Shown here one piece after another: positions 1-10,043 of a DNA stretch of 21,941 nt. The notes under the pieces were generated by a model. The model had not been told where the DNA came from and made no database searches. It saw nothing but the letters and a program-made list of their open reading frames with translations. This DNA comes from Pleurotus djamor (lineage: Eukaryota; Basidiomycota; Agaricomycetes; Agaricales; Pleurotaceae). Position numbers and translations under genes: made by a program. Each line of letters starts with the position of its first letter. Within the stretch, counting starts at the first letter, position 1. The stretch is taken from assembly GCA_029747585.1 (NCBI GenBank), contig JAPEVF010000752.1, forward strand, positions 1-21,941, in the 5' to 3' direction.

Positions 1-719
1 CTAAGTTATCGAGTCTATGCGCTAGTCGCTTGTGTTTATCCTTATATGAAAAAGCTTTAGTATCTGACTGTCAATGTTACAATACCCCTTGTTGTATTCC
101 CGAATCCACACAGTCATTGTTCCACCTTCATCAGCTTGCCCTTGTGATCGTCACATCATCCACACACGTTTTCCGCTAATCTTTGGCTCATGCAAGACTC
201 TCTAAAGTGAGAGGGATCTTCGACTCGGAGGCCAGCCACTTCAGCTCTCCTGCCACTTGCTGTGTCGCTAAATGCTATCCTCATACCTCCGCGACGAGTA
301 CGTCTGGGATGCGATTACGACGTTGATGTCTCACGAAGGTAGTTGATGTGCGCAACTCAGTTATTTGCCCCACGCAGCAACGGCCTTGGTGTTTTCGACG
401 TAAGGTTCGCGGCCACTGGGGTCGTCGCCGTCGGTCCCTCAAGTACCGTTACCAAGTATCAGCATAGCAAGCCTTACGACAGCTCCCGAGCTTGACGCGA
501 GTCCCGGGCGAGGTTCGAATAGACACAGACGCAAGTTGACTATTTCCGTTGTTTTAACTTCAAAGAGCTCTACGTCGACATGGGTCTGCTTTCACCGTTT
601 TATATTTCTCGTAGTTCAGAACATTTTTATCTTGGAACAGTAAACGTCTTTCTCAGCTTGAGCTTGAGCTTCAACTTCAACTTCCCGCAGACACTCGTTT
701 CTCCATCTTCCCTCCTCTT
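1..719. other. Region without a recognised gene (3' flank of GH27)
   Basis: No reading frame with a recognisable family or with convincing splice sites was seen on either strand. The last part is the 3' flank of the minus-strand alpha-galactosidase. Around 655-686 there is a short purine/pyrimidine-biased pattern in which CTTGAG is repeated and then CTTCAA is repeated; it looks like simple sequence rather than a gene. A stretch near 508-520 contains a TTCGAAT that recalls a tRNA T-loop, but no paired stems surround it. Confidence 0.5.
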
Positions 720-2485
720 TCAAGCCGGCCGAATCAACAGAGCGGCCGTATCATGAGCTTGAACAGCGACTGAGAAGGACGAAGTGTGCGTGCCAGCCAA
801 ATCGGCACCAGTCCACATATCATGAACTCGGAACCTTCTGCCAGACGCTAGGCCTGGTACGTTGCTGAAGTTGAAGGACTTCGTGCTGGTTGTGTTACTA
901 GTGTTGATAATGAACACGTGGGACCCCTTCGTAGAACGTCCAGCGAAGAACTCAGGCGGCGAAGTGACTGGGGCCCCTGGACGTGCGGTGAAAGGGGCGG
1001 CAGGGGTACCAATGGTTGCGTCTTGATGGAATGCCAGGAGCTCCTTGTTCGTGATGATGGATATTTGGGTCGAGTTCAGCTTGTCGAGCTAGAGGACCAT
1101 TATCAGAGAGATGCGTAAGAAAAGTCGGATTTTACGACCCAGGAAAACGATACTCACATCGGTACCCCTAGAGGAAACGTAAACACCCTGTCAGACTGGG
1201 TCAAACGATGCAGACATGGACGTCACTTACAGGAGAATGGGACTCTTCAAGAAAGCCCAGGCGGCAAAGTGAGTACGCTGCTCTTGTATCGTCAAAGCGC
1301 CATTTCCAATCTCCATCATATCCATATCATTGTGACTGAAAAAGTTGACCGAAGACAAATGGGCGACGTTGATGTTGATGATTTGGGTAATATAGTTCCA
1401 CGTCGGGCTGAAGTTATAATGGTTTGAATTTTCTCAGTGTTTTGTTCGTCAGAGATGAACACTGACCTTGAATCGCCGGACATCCTCCAGGAGTGGCCCT
1501 GATAAGAGAAAACGAATGTGAGCATGACGCTGTTGCATGTTCTGAGTCGACTAACCACGCGGGCTCCCCAGTCCCAGACATTAGCATCACCCCAGATACA
1601 CAGGTCGTATTGAATTGGCCTCGATTGTTTGGACAACGCATCCCTAGGATGAGTGTGAGTATGTTAAGACTCTCGAAGAATTACGGATGAAACTCACGTC
1701 ATGCGTCGATATCTGATTCCCGAGTTCGAGTTACTATGCAGATGTTATTCATGGTGAGGACGGGAGTGTTGAATGATAACGGAGTCTGTCCACTTACTAC
1801 CAGTCACCGCCTGGAGGGGCCTGCATAACAATCACATCACATAAGGAACGGGTTACATCCAACGCTTGAGATAGTGCTCACCGAAGTATCCGTCCAATTT
1901 CTCGGTACATTGCAATTATCTTCGATGAGGCGTCACAAATTCAGACGATTCTAGCGAAGCACAGTTTCGTCTTACCGTATTTAAGATCTGTTGTGGGAGG
2001 CATTAAAAGCAGAAGTCAGTTAATCGTTTGCAGCCTCTCAGATATACAAACGTACAATCAATGCCCCATTCGCTGAATGTTTGCGCATCAAGGAGCTCTC
2101 GCCCAAGGGAAGCAGGGTACCCAGCGCAGGTCAACGTGCCAGCATCACTGATTCGCAAGCCAGCGTCGACGTTCGCTGATGTTATCGCAGTGAAAAGAAA
2201 CCAACGAACCTGTATATACCAATCTTCAAGTCCAAAGCATGAATCTTGTCCGCCACGCTAGCGATTCCATTTGGAAATTTGACCGCGGAGGGTACGATCC
2301 TGTCAGTAGTAGCATCACGGTTGAATTCAGACCAACAATCCTTCGAGTCATATTTGAATACATTGGACCAATGAGATATACGGGGGGGAAGCTTACATCA
2401 ATGTTAACATATTCATAGCCAGCATCCTTGAGGCCGAGAGAGATAAATTGGTTGGCTGCTGCCAAAAGCTTGGTTTCGTTGATGT
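720..2485 (-). pseudogene. Alpha-galactosidase, GH27, first exon missing
   Basis: Hydrolyses terminal alpha-1,6-galactose from galacto-oligosaccharides or galactomannan; the fungal enzymes are secreted. I read 12 minus-strand exons: 2485-2397, 2340-2210, 2147-2056, 1987-1976, 1919-1882, 1820-1798, 1733-1698, 1643-1556, 1498-1467, 1407-1231, 1167-1158 and 1088-720. All have GT...AG borders and the phases keep one open frame of about 365 residues. GH27 landmarks are present: GLKDAGYEYVNID, DCWS, a YLKYDNC nucleophile motif (the Asp codon is made across a splice) and HNDMDMMEIGN, which holds the acid/base Asp. The C-terminal beta domain runs to the stop at 720-722. The 3' end of an intron (CCCCTTTAG) lies just before 2485, so a further exon with the signal peptide and the GWNTWN-type motif is expected upstream. 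It cannot be found, and bases 2550, 2552 and 2561 are N. The gene is either 5'-truncated or interrupted by an assembly fault. The family call is firm; pseudogene status is not. Confidence 0.85.
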
Positions 2486-3422
2486 CTAAAGGGGATTGTG
2501 CCACTTAGGAACCACGAAAGCAGCGTCAGATGAGGTTTGTCGCACCACANCNGTACGTCGNCCGTGTGTCAACTACTGTCCGTTTTGACACGAAGAAACT
2601 AAAATTTAGACATTCGATTTTGGCTACTTGCTTTGGCTTCGAAGAGTCAATTTTGACCTTGATTCGCCTCCTCTTTTCCCGCATTCACATAGCACCAGGA
2701 GGCCTGTCGCAAATGAGACAAAGCATCATACGAAGTCCTCTAGGATATAGTACCTACCATGTTGTACAACTGACATCTGGCGCGTGGAATGAAGTCAGTA
2801 CCAAGGAGCTTTAGTCGTGGGTACCCACGCACAGTGCGTGTCCTCAACGAGGCTTCAAGTCACCAGAAACGTTCCCAAGACTACGTTGCGCGATATCCAA
2901 GTTTTGAGTTGTGACTTCTTGTCTTTAGGAGCAAAGAGGAGAGTATAGGAAACGGTGCCTGGAAACATGCTAGTACCGACTAAGTAACTCGCGCCTTCAA
3001 ACTTACCACCCTTCAACCTAGACGGCGTCAGTACCAAGCACGCCTTCAGCCCCTTCGACCTACGTCACATCGCTAGCCCTGACTACATGTCAACTACTTA
3101 CTTACTACGTCGTGTCTTAGGGGTCACCAGTTATGCATCTTGACTCAGTACCCAGGAATCTGAACCTCGACGTGCGCTCGTACGTTGTAGAGGTAACTTC
3201 ACAATACTCCTACTCGCCGTCTCGAAGGTACATCTACTCTGAACTTTCACAGCGTAGTGACCATGAGCCTCTCCGTCTAAACCTTAGTTCCGGCTTTTTC
3301 ATGTCAGAGTAAACAGTAGCTGACATTCAACTGCCGACGTCAAGGCCTATATGCTATTTAGTGACACTTGGTGCTCTTGAGCTGCGTATCTGAACTGTGG
3401 AACTCCGTCTGACCGGACACGG
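2486..3422. other. Low-quality or rearranged region with N bases
   Basis: This is where the promoter and first exon of the alpha-galactosidase should be. Three ambiguous bases (2550, 2552, 2561) sit about 65-75 bases upstream of the last good exon, close to where the intron donor is expected. Beyond them no frame resembles a signal peptide or a GH27 N-terminus. A minus-strand frame at 2855-3037 encodes about 60 residues (containing KFEGASYLVGTS) that are not random-looking, but I cannot assign them. A short direct repeat (GTCAGTACCAAG) occurs near 2793 and 3028. No gene is called. Confidence 0.4.
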
Positions 3423-3428
3423 ATGTCG

Positions 3429-3435
3429 TATAAAA
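3429..3435 (+). promoter_or_regulatory. TATA box candidate, small secreted protein
   Basis: TATAAAA about 190 bases before the start codon at 3623. It is the only good TATA-like match in the upstream region. The distance is long compared with the other genes here, so a leader of roughly 160 bases is implied. Confidence 0.4.
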
Positions 3436-3622
3436 TCTGGAGAAATCATATCCACAGCTCCTCAGCATCCCTCGGTCAATTCAACGGTGAGAAACTTACC
3501 TCTCTTAATCATTCAGACACTGACGGGCCTTCCTCTTCAGCCGTTCAATTGCTTCATCTCGTGAGCTTACATCGTACTTCATCGACTTCTTGCTTGAGTA
3601 CTCATGAGTTCCAGAGTCGACC

Positions 3623-4105
3623 ATGCGTCCTGCCTTTGTTCTCTTCGCCATCGCCGCCGCCGTTGTCGCTCGCCCTGCGACCTCTGACGCCGAGCTCATC
3701 AACCACCTCAAGCAAACCGGCGAATTGGACACCCTCCTTGAGAACGCTTTCCAAGGCTTCCTCGATGAAGTCGACGGCACCGACGGAAAAATCTTGGACA
3801 AGATCAAGAGCGTTGGCACCTCTATCAAAAAAGCTGCTGACGACGCAGGTGTCACAGATGCTCTCAAGGAGGTTGGAGCACATGCTTTGGAGGTGGGCAA
3901 GACCGCTCTCAAGGAGGCTGCGACGGATGTGATCAAGACCAACGTCGCACACCACGCTGAGAAATTGAAGCCTGGCGCGAAGCGCAGTGTTGATGAGGTC
4001 GACCAGGTAGCTGATCTAGCTGCTCAGGAGTGGATTGACAAGCAGGACGAGGCTACTCTCAATTCCCTCGTCCGCGGCGCTCTGTTGCTCAATGCGCTCG
4101 ACTAG
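3623..4105 (+). CDS. Small secreted protein, cysteine-free, function unknown
   Basis: An intron-less frame of 160 residues. Residues 1-16 form a signal peptide (MRPAFVLFAIAAAVVA) with a likely cleavage before RPATS. The mature part is rich in Ala, Glu, Asp and Lys, has no cysteine, and reads as a series of amphipathic helices; LKEVG/LEVGKTALKEA is repeated in loose form around residues 81-99. A dibasic KR at 120-121 is a possible Kex2 site that would release a C-terminal peptide of about 39 residues. The ATG at 3623 is chosen because it gives the signal peptide; the overlapping frames on both strands at 3423-3955 are shadows. I do not recognise a family. In basidiomycetes such proteins are usually grouped as small secreted proteins; a role in wall or host interaction would be inference only. 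Confidence 0.8.
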   Translation: MRPAFVLFAIAAAVVARPATSDAELINHLKQTGELDTLLENAFQGFLDEVDGTDGKILDKIKSVGTSIKKAADDAGVTDALKEVGAHALEVGKTALKEAATDVIKTNVAHHAEKLKPGAKRSVDEVDQVADLAAQEWIDKQDEATLNSLVRGALLLNALD

Positions 4106-5076
4106 AATAACACCACCATCGTAGATGTACAGCAATCATCTAGTATAATCCTTAGGTCTAGGCTCAATAGGCTCTACATCGCCCGAGCCCTTGAATATAT
4201 CCCACACATGCACGCCAAGCAACAATACCTAATGCCTCATTGTCAGCCGAAGACTGGGAGAGTGGTGTGGGACTTTTCCGCTCATATTTCCGTCATGAAG
4301 CGTGAGTTCTCTATATTTATCACGGAAAGTCTAGATGAGCGTGATTAGTATAATTGACGTACTGCCTCAAGTACGAGAAATCTCAGAAACCTCATGTGTT
4401 GTGGTCCTTCTCGGCAGTTAAGTACTCATCGACGCTACTCCTGAGTGAAAAGGAGACTCGACAGGGATGTTCCGCATATCGGCGCTTCCATGCCACGCGA
4501 CGCAGACCAAGTCACCAAACGCAGACCCCCAACCACAGCGATCCAGACGACCATCACCAACTTTATGGTGTGATTCCTTCACCCTGCTCTGTCCTTCAAG
4601 CTCGCAATGAACTTCATCATCGATTGTTGGAGACTCTGAAAGCCTCGTTTGCTTCCGGAATCCCAGACACTCATGTAGACTATGAGCAATCCACTGGGCA
4701 GGCGGCGTCTCGTCGCAATGACATCGACGTTCGAGTTGGTATGTTGTTTTCAAAGCTCGTATAGGCTTATTACTCAAGGAACTACTCCGTAGAATGCTCA
4801 TGATAGGATCTGCGGCCGGGGCTTTGCGTTCGCTGCACTAGCTCACTCAGATATCAATCACCCTGATTCTTCAGGCTCGAGGTTGACCTCAAATACCCGC
4901 TGCTAGGGTGGGGCTCAGCAAAAATAATATCTGAGAATGATTTACGCGTGGTACGTTGGGCAAGTCACCTGATTGGACCCGTTCTTTGTTTGCTCAAATG
5001 GTCATTCATGGCCACCGTTCAAGTAGCCACACCTCGTTTCAACCACTAAACTTGCCACTCAATCTCATTCCCTGAC
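4106..5076. other. Region without a recognised gene
   Basis: It holds the 3' flank of the small secreted protein gene and the upstream region of the gene at 5077. Two overlapping frames of 136 (plus, 4354-4764) and 127 codons (minus, 4418-4801) exist, but neither has a recognisable motif, signal peptide or credible splice structure, and they run antisense to one another. I call no gene. Confidence 0.5.
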
Positions 5077-5985
5077 ATGGACTCCGCCCGTGTCTCTACG
5101 TTCTGCGACGAACTCAGGCTTCATGAAGCCGATGATGAGGAGTCTTGTCTCCGATTCATCACAGATGCTCTCGCCAGACTCAAGATCACCCAGCAAGACC
5201 TCGAGGGAATCGTTGCCAGCTGTGACGAAATTGAAAGTGCCTGCTCGCTTTCGTCGCTGCCATCCTGTGGTTCGGACATCAATCTGAACTCTTCCCGTGA
5301 CGAAGACGAAAAACAACCCATAAATCATCCTTGTGCGTACTCATCCACTTGGCCCGCTCTATCATCGTTTTTAAGTCCCTAATTCACAGCGAACGTTCCA
5401 CAAACGAAACACTCAGGTAATAAAACTTCAGTTCCGACGCTGGACCGCTCAGACCACGACGCTCTATCCATTATCAATCCCATCCCAAAGGTCTTACCCA
5501 GACGCCCCCCTCGCTATAGGCGCTCTCAGTATCGAGATGTAGACTTGCGACGCGTCGCGCTGGAGCGTGCCCACGCTGCGTCATGCAGGATGAATCCGCA
5601 GAGTTTCACAGAAGTACGCGTCCCCTTCAACAACAACAACACCAACAACAACAACAACAACAACAACAAGGAGCTTGTTGAACTTCCCCCGCGTCCGTCC
5701 ACGCCATCTCCGTATGATTCCATCGACGGACCCGAACGCGTCGATCGGCTCAAGGAAATTTTCAGAGAGAGTCTGTTGGTTGCCGCGATGCCAGTCGTCG
5801 ACAACACTTTGCCCCAAGAAAGCTGGATCGAAACACATCTTCCGACCAGCAGACATGGACCTCCAGCGAAGTTTGCACAGCCGTCTCCAACCCAAACGAT
5901 CTCCTCACACCCAGTGACCTCCAAACTCCCGTTCCATCAAGTCATACACCTGATTCACGGACCAGCTCATCATCTGGTCCACTGA
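5077..5985 (+). CDS. Hypothetical protein with poly-Asn tract, two exons
   Basis: Exon 1 is 5077-5332 and exon 2 is 5417-5985, joined by an 84-base intron (GTGCGT...CTCAG). The join keeps phase and gives 274 residues. The N-terminal third is acidic and probably helical (residues 1-60, MDSARVSTFCDELRLHEADD...). The middle is basic (PRRPPRYRRSQYRD), followed by a run of 12 Asn and one Thr encoded by AAC repeats at 5629-5667, then a Pro/Ser linker and a helical stretch (ERVDRLKEIFRESLL). There is no signal peptide and no domain I recognise, so a cytosolic or nuclear protein is likely. The last 50 residues look unnatural (many His, Pro and Ile), whereas another frame over 5816-6014 gives a Ser/Thr/Asp-rich tail. 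A one-base difference in the C run at 5812-5815 would join the two, so the true end may be 6014. Existence is likely; the 3' end is uncertain. Confidence 0.6.
5629..5667 (+). repeat. (AAC)n trinucleotide repeat coding for Asn
   Basis: Thirteen in-frame codons, twelve AAC and one ACC interruption, encoding Asn with a single Thr. It lies inside exon 2 of the gene at 5077. Such tracts commonly vary in length between strains by replication slippage in steps of whole codons. Confidence 0.9.
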
Positions 5986-7315
5986 GAGCCAATACCTCGA
6001 CCCGAGAGGAATGACCAGGCCTCTCCTTGGGCTCATACTCTCGATTGGCAGTTCTTCGATGTATATTCCGACATTAATAGACTTTGTAAACGTTTCTCCT
6101 GGATAGCCTACTCCATTGTTGATACTCTTTATACCGCCCACCTGCCAATGTCAAGCCCCTACTAGGCATCCCTCCGTCCCCTGTGTCTTGTCACACCCGT
6201 GTGATGCATCGAATCACGTCACGTCGGCTTGGACCATTTTCGCAACCTCTCCACCCAGTACCATCATAATCACCAGGAAATATAGAGACCTTGGAGTCGT
6301 AGGGAATGATTCCTAGCGATCATCGCATACTCCAGAACTCTGGTTTGTCGGTCTTTTCATCTCAATCAGTTTCAACACGACGGCGACGTATTCGTTATCA
6401 TCAAGTTGCCGGATGTGTTGCCAAATACTGGCTTTAGCTTTGTAGAAAGTATGTCTGTCCTCGGGCGGGTATGAAAGCTCAAAGGATAAATCTATTACTG
6501 GTGAGTGGTTTATCCTTAGTTGTCTCTTTACCTCCGTATTCATCGTATCTTTTCTGATGTCTGGTCATAGAGCGGTGATGCGCTGATGCTTTGTACGGTC
6601 GCCTGCCTCAATTTGTCCATTGTTTACGCCATTTGCAAGCTTTTCCCAGGCTGAACTTGCTCTGATCGCGCTGTTCAGCACGGATACCATCCTGCGCCGT
6701 CACCTGGAATGTATTGAGCTAAATCCAACTAAGGGAACTGGGGATGCACCTTGGCCTACTTGGTTTTAGCCGGATCTTTGTCTCTGTGTCCCGCTCCAGT
6801 CAATTACGACACAACCAGCCGCCACTTCAGGCCCAGGTACAAGACGCCTTCATCTGGACATGAGTATCCCCGACCCCGGCATCCGTTGAGCACGCCGCCT
6901 CGCTGCCTCGAATGAGTCACACAAATGGAATAGAGTCTGAAACACGGCACAGGTTCGTTCCAGGTGTCCGACTCACGCAGTCAACGGCGAATGACTGCTT
7001 TCTAGGTCTGGTTCCGCGCTCAGGCGCTTGTTTCGTCACCCACAACAAGAGCCTCTCATGTGCCTCGTCACTGCATGAAAATGCCCACGGGGATCTCGCC
7101 CTGATGTCAACCTACTTATTCTTGTTTCTCGACTTACCTTCACCATCACAATCATCCAGTGGAATGACGGATGGCTGGGCCTGTTGCCGACCGAAGACAA
7201 CGACTCATACTCTAATTCTCCTTGTGGCGCATCGGCTTCAGATCTACATACTCAAATACTCGATATCCGTCCAAATCTCGCGATATTGCCTCCTTCTAGG
7301 GCGTTTGACTTGAGA
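5986..7315. other. Region without a recognised gene, upstream of laccase
   Basis: About 1.3 kb. A minus-strand frame at 6313-6543 (76 codons, containing YPPEDRHTFYKAKASIWQH) has a natural composition but no family, signal peptide or splice partner that I can identify, so I leave it uncalled. A small inverted repeat, GGATAAA/TTTATCC, flanks about 6482-6515. The right part is the laccase promoter region. No other structure was seen. Confidence 0.45.
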
Positions 7316-7322
7316 TATATAA
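7316..7322 (+). promoter_or_regulatory. TATA box of the laccase gene
   Basis: TATATAA ending 34 bases before the laccase start codon. If transcription begins about 30 bases downstream, as is usual for TATA promoters, the leader would be only a few bases long. Confidence 0.6.
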
Positions 7323-7356
7323 GAGTTCTCCATCTTGAGTTTGGACCCCAAGCTCA

Positions 7357-9813
7357 ATGGCTTGTCTCCTTCTCCCTCTCTTCGTATCTGCCTCCGTCTT
7401 GGCTGTCGAGACAGCCATCGGTCCTGTCGCGAGCCTCCGCATCGTCAACAAGGTCATCGCCCCTGGTTTGTTGGCCTTCTCCTCTATTTTGCATGCACTC
7501 GTACTCACACATACCGTTTGCTAGATGGAACCAATCGTTCGTAAGTCAGACAAGCGTCTTACTAAACTCCGAAGTCTAAGCTACTTTCAGGACCGTCTTG
7601 GCTGGTGGTACCTTCCCCGGTCCCCTCATTCGAGGAAACAAGGTGATACTTCCTTATATTGTCGCTCTGTGTTTGTTCGTACCGCTGACTAGGATCCAGG
7701 GAGACAATTTCCGAATAAATGTTATCAACGAGCTGTTTGATAAACAGATGGAAACTGATACTAGTATCGTAAGTCATTTAGAGTTTGTCTTCCTCATTGA
7801 GTAGCTCATTGCTCTCAAAAGCATTGGCACGGCTTTTTCCAGAAAGGGACCAACTGGGCGGACGGTAATTCACGGCCGTTCAACAAGTACATTGATGTCT
7901 CTAATACAGTTGTGACTCTGAATCATAGGTCCAGCGATGGTAACACAGTGCCCCATAATACCAAATCATTCGTTCTTGTTCGTGGCGCCGTTGCTGATCC
8001 GGCTTTCTTGTATACTGACCAACCACCATGTGCACAGGTATAACTTCAACGTTCCCGATCAAGCTGGTACTTTTTGGTAAGTTTGTGTTTGTCCGCATTC
8101 AGGCTCACACCTGTCATTGCTAAACTGTTCGCCTTCAGGTATCATTCCCATCTTGGCACACAATACTGTGACGGACTCCGCGGGCCCATGGTTGTCTATG
8201 ACCGCCACGATCCCCATAAGGTACACACCTTTATTTGATACACCGTCTAGAATCATCACTCACTCTCGTTTTACTCTCGGTTTAGCACTTGTATGATGTC
8301 GACGACGAGTCCACTGTCTTGACGATCGGCGATTGGTACCATGTACCGTCTCCTCAGGTGCGTTTTAACGACTCTCCTTGTACTGTGCACCGAACTGATG
8401 TGTTTTGATCGTGACATAGGAAGGGATCCCGCCGTCTGCTGATTCAACTTTGTTCAACGGAAAGGGTCGTTTCAGGGACAACCCCACCGCCGAGCTCCTT
8501 GTCATGTCCGTGGTGAAAGGTAGACGTTACCGTATTCGCCTCATCAACATATCGTGTGATGCTTGGTTCGACTTTGCCATTGATGGTCACAGTTTCACGG
8601 TCATTGAGGCTGATGGCGAAAATACACGGCCTCACGCTGTTGATGGTCTCCGAATCTTCGCTGGCCAGCGCTATTCTCTTGTCTTGAATGCCAATCAAGC
8701 CGTCGGTAACTACTGGATCCGTGGCAATCCCAATCCAGCTGCTTCGCTTCCTGGGTTCGACGGTGGGATCAACTCGGCCATCTTGCGCTACAAAGGAGCT
8801 CCTACCAAAGAGCCAACCACAGAACTTGCGACTCCAAAGGCACCTCTCAGGGAACAAGATCTCGCTGCCCTGACGAAAGCTAGGGTCCCTGGAAGACATC
8901 AACTTGGTGCGGCTGATACGAACATTCCGCTCAGCTTTGCTTTCAACCCGGCTACTGCCCTGTTCGAAGTTAACAATGTGACGTTTGTTCCACCCAGTTC
9001 GTGTTCCTTGTTTTCTTTCTCGTAATGGTCTTGACTTATGTCGATTACTAGACGTACCTGTCCTCCTACAAATCCTCTCCGGCGCTCAGACGCCCCAAGA
9101 CTTGCTTCCCACTGGGAGCATCAATATTCTCAAGCGAAACCAAGTCGTCGAACTTACTCTGTTACCACTCCCGTTCGCTGGCCCTGTAAGACACAATATA
9201 CAAATTCCACTCAATTCATCCTGACTTGATTCTTGTGCAGCATCCGATCCATCTTCACGGGGTGAGTAACAGCCCGCATATCCGCATTTCGCATTATTGA
9301 CTATACCCTATTTATAGCATTCGTTCTACGTCGTTAAGAGCGCTGGTTCAACACAGCTCAACTGGGACGCTGCTGTTCGTCGTGACGTCGTTGCCTTGGG
9401 CACCTCTCCCGGCGACAATGTCGTGATCCGGTTCGAAACGGACAATCCTGGTCCTTGGTTCCTGCACTGGTGACTATTCAAATCATTTCGTGGCGCATCT
9501 GCAAACTAACTTTAGCGTGTGTGTTTCCTATAGTCATATCGATTGGCATTTGGACCTGTGAGTGCTCGTTCGTCTGTGAGCATAATTCACTAGAGCTCAC
9601 TGTTTTATAGTGGGTTTGCTACTGTGTTCGCCGAAGACGTCAGAGGAACTCCTAAGGCCAACCCCGTCCCTGGTCAGTTCTCAGTTCTCGCGATAATTGA
9701 TCACCCCATCTAAGTCCTTGACTCTAGCCGCTTGGAAGACCCTTTGTCCGTTGTATGAGAAGAGTCATCCTCGTCCACTTACCCAAGGTACTAACGCCAC
9801 ACTTGTGGCTTGA
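7357..9813 (+). CDS. lcc: Laccase (multicopper oxidase, AA1_1), 16 exons
   Basis: Secreted copper enzyme that oxidises phenols while reducing oxygen to water. Exons: 7357-7465, 7525-7540, 7591-7642, 7700-7768, 7822-7864, 7929-7977, 8038-8076, 8139-8220, 8286-8357, 8420-8996, 9052-9185, 9241-9261, 9318-9469, 9534-9557, 9611-9672 and 9728-9813. The total is 1587 bases, giving 528 residues with phases consistent throughout. A signal peptide ([16 protein letters not shown]) is followed by the three cupredoxin domains. Copper ligands: HWH at 83-85, HSH at 128-130, HPIHLHGH at 415-422, and HCHIDWH at 471-477 with the type 1 Cys472. The residue ten after that Cys is Phe482, the axial position seen in high-potential laccases. 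TNWADGPA and [10 protein letters not shown] complete signatures L1 and L2. Two introns use a GTTCGT donor (7978 and 8997), chosen because only these keep the family sequence SFLYNF and the join to VPVLLQ. Several exons are 16-24 bases long. The gene appears intact. It converges on the kinase gene, whose 3' end is 230 bases away. Confidence 0.95.
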
Positions 9814-10043
9814 TCATTAGCTCTATTTTCGTCCATAATATTCCCTATAATCCGTATCCTACCTTACGTACTCGTCCTTTGCAATCAAACCTTCTCAGCT
9901 TACCTTACGAAAATCAATGTCAGTGTCAGTACACAGCGTTTCCAGCACGCCGCTTCTACAAACTTCGGCTTGGTCACATTCAGGCCCTGACATCCGTAGT
10001 TCGTTCGGCTTCGTGGTGCATGGGGACCTGTTTATAACGGATG

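Noticed and set aside
480..545. tRNA-like TTCGAAT segment
   Set aside because: The flanking bases do not form a T-stem, and no acceptor or anticodon stem can be drawn.
3423..3955. Frames of 169, 145 and 117 codons around the small secreted protein
   Set aside because: Shadows in other frames of the gene at 3623, without signal peptide or family features.
4354..4801. Overlapping plus and minus frames of 136 and 127 codons
   Set aside because: Mutually antisense, no motif, no splice structure, no promoter signal.
6313..6543. 76-codon minus-strand frame with natural composition
   Set aside because: No recognisable family or splice partners; could be chance. Mentioned under the intergenic entry only.
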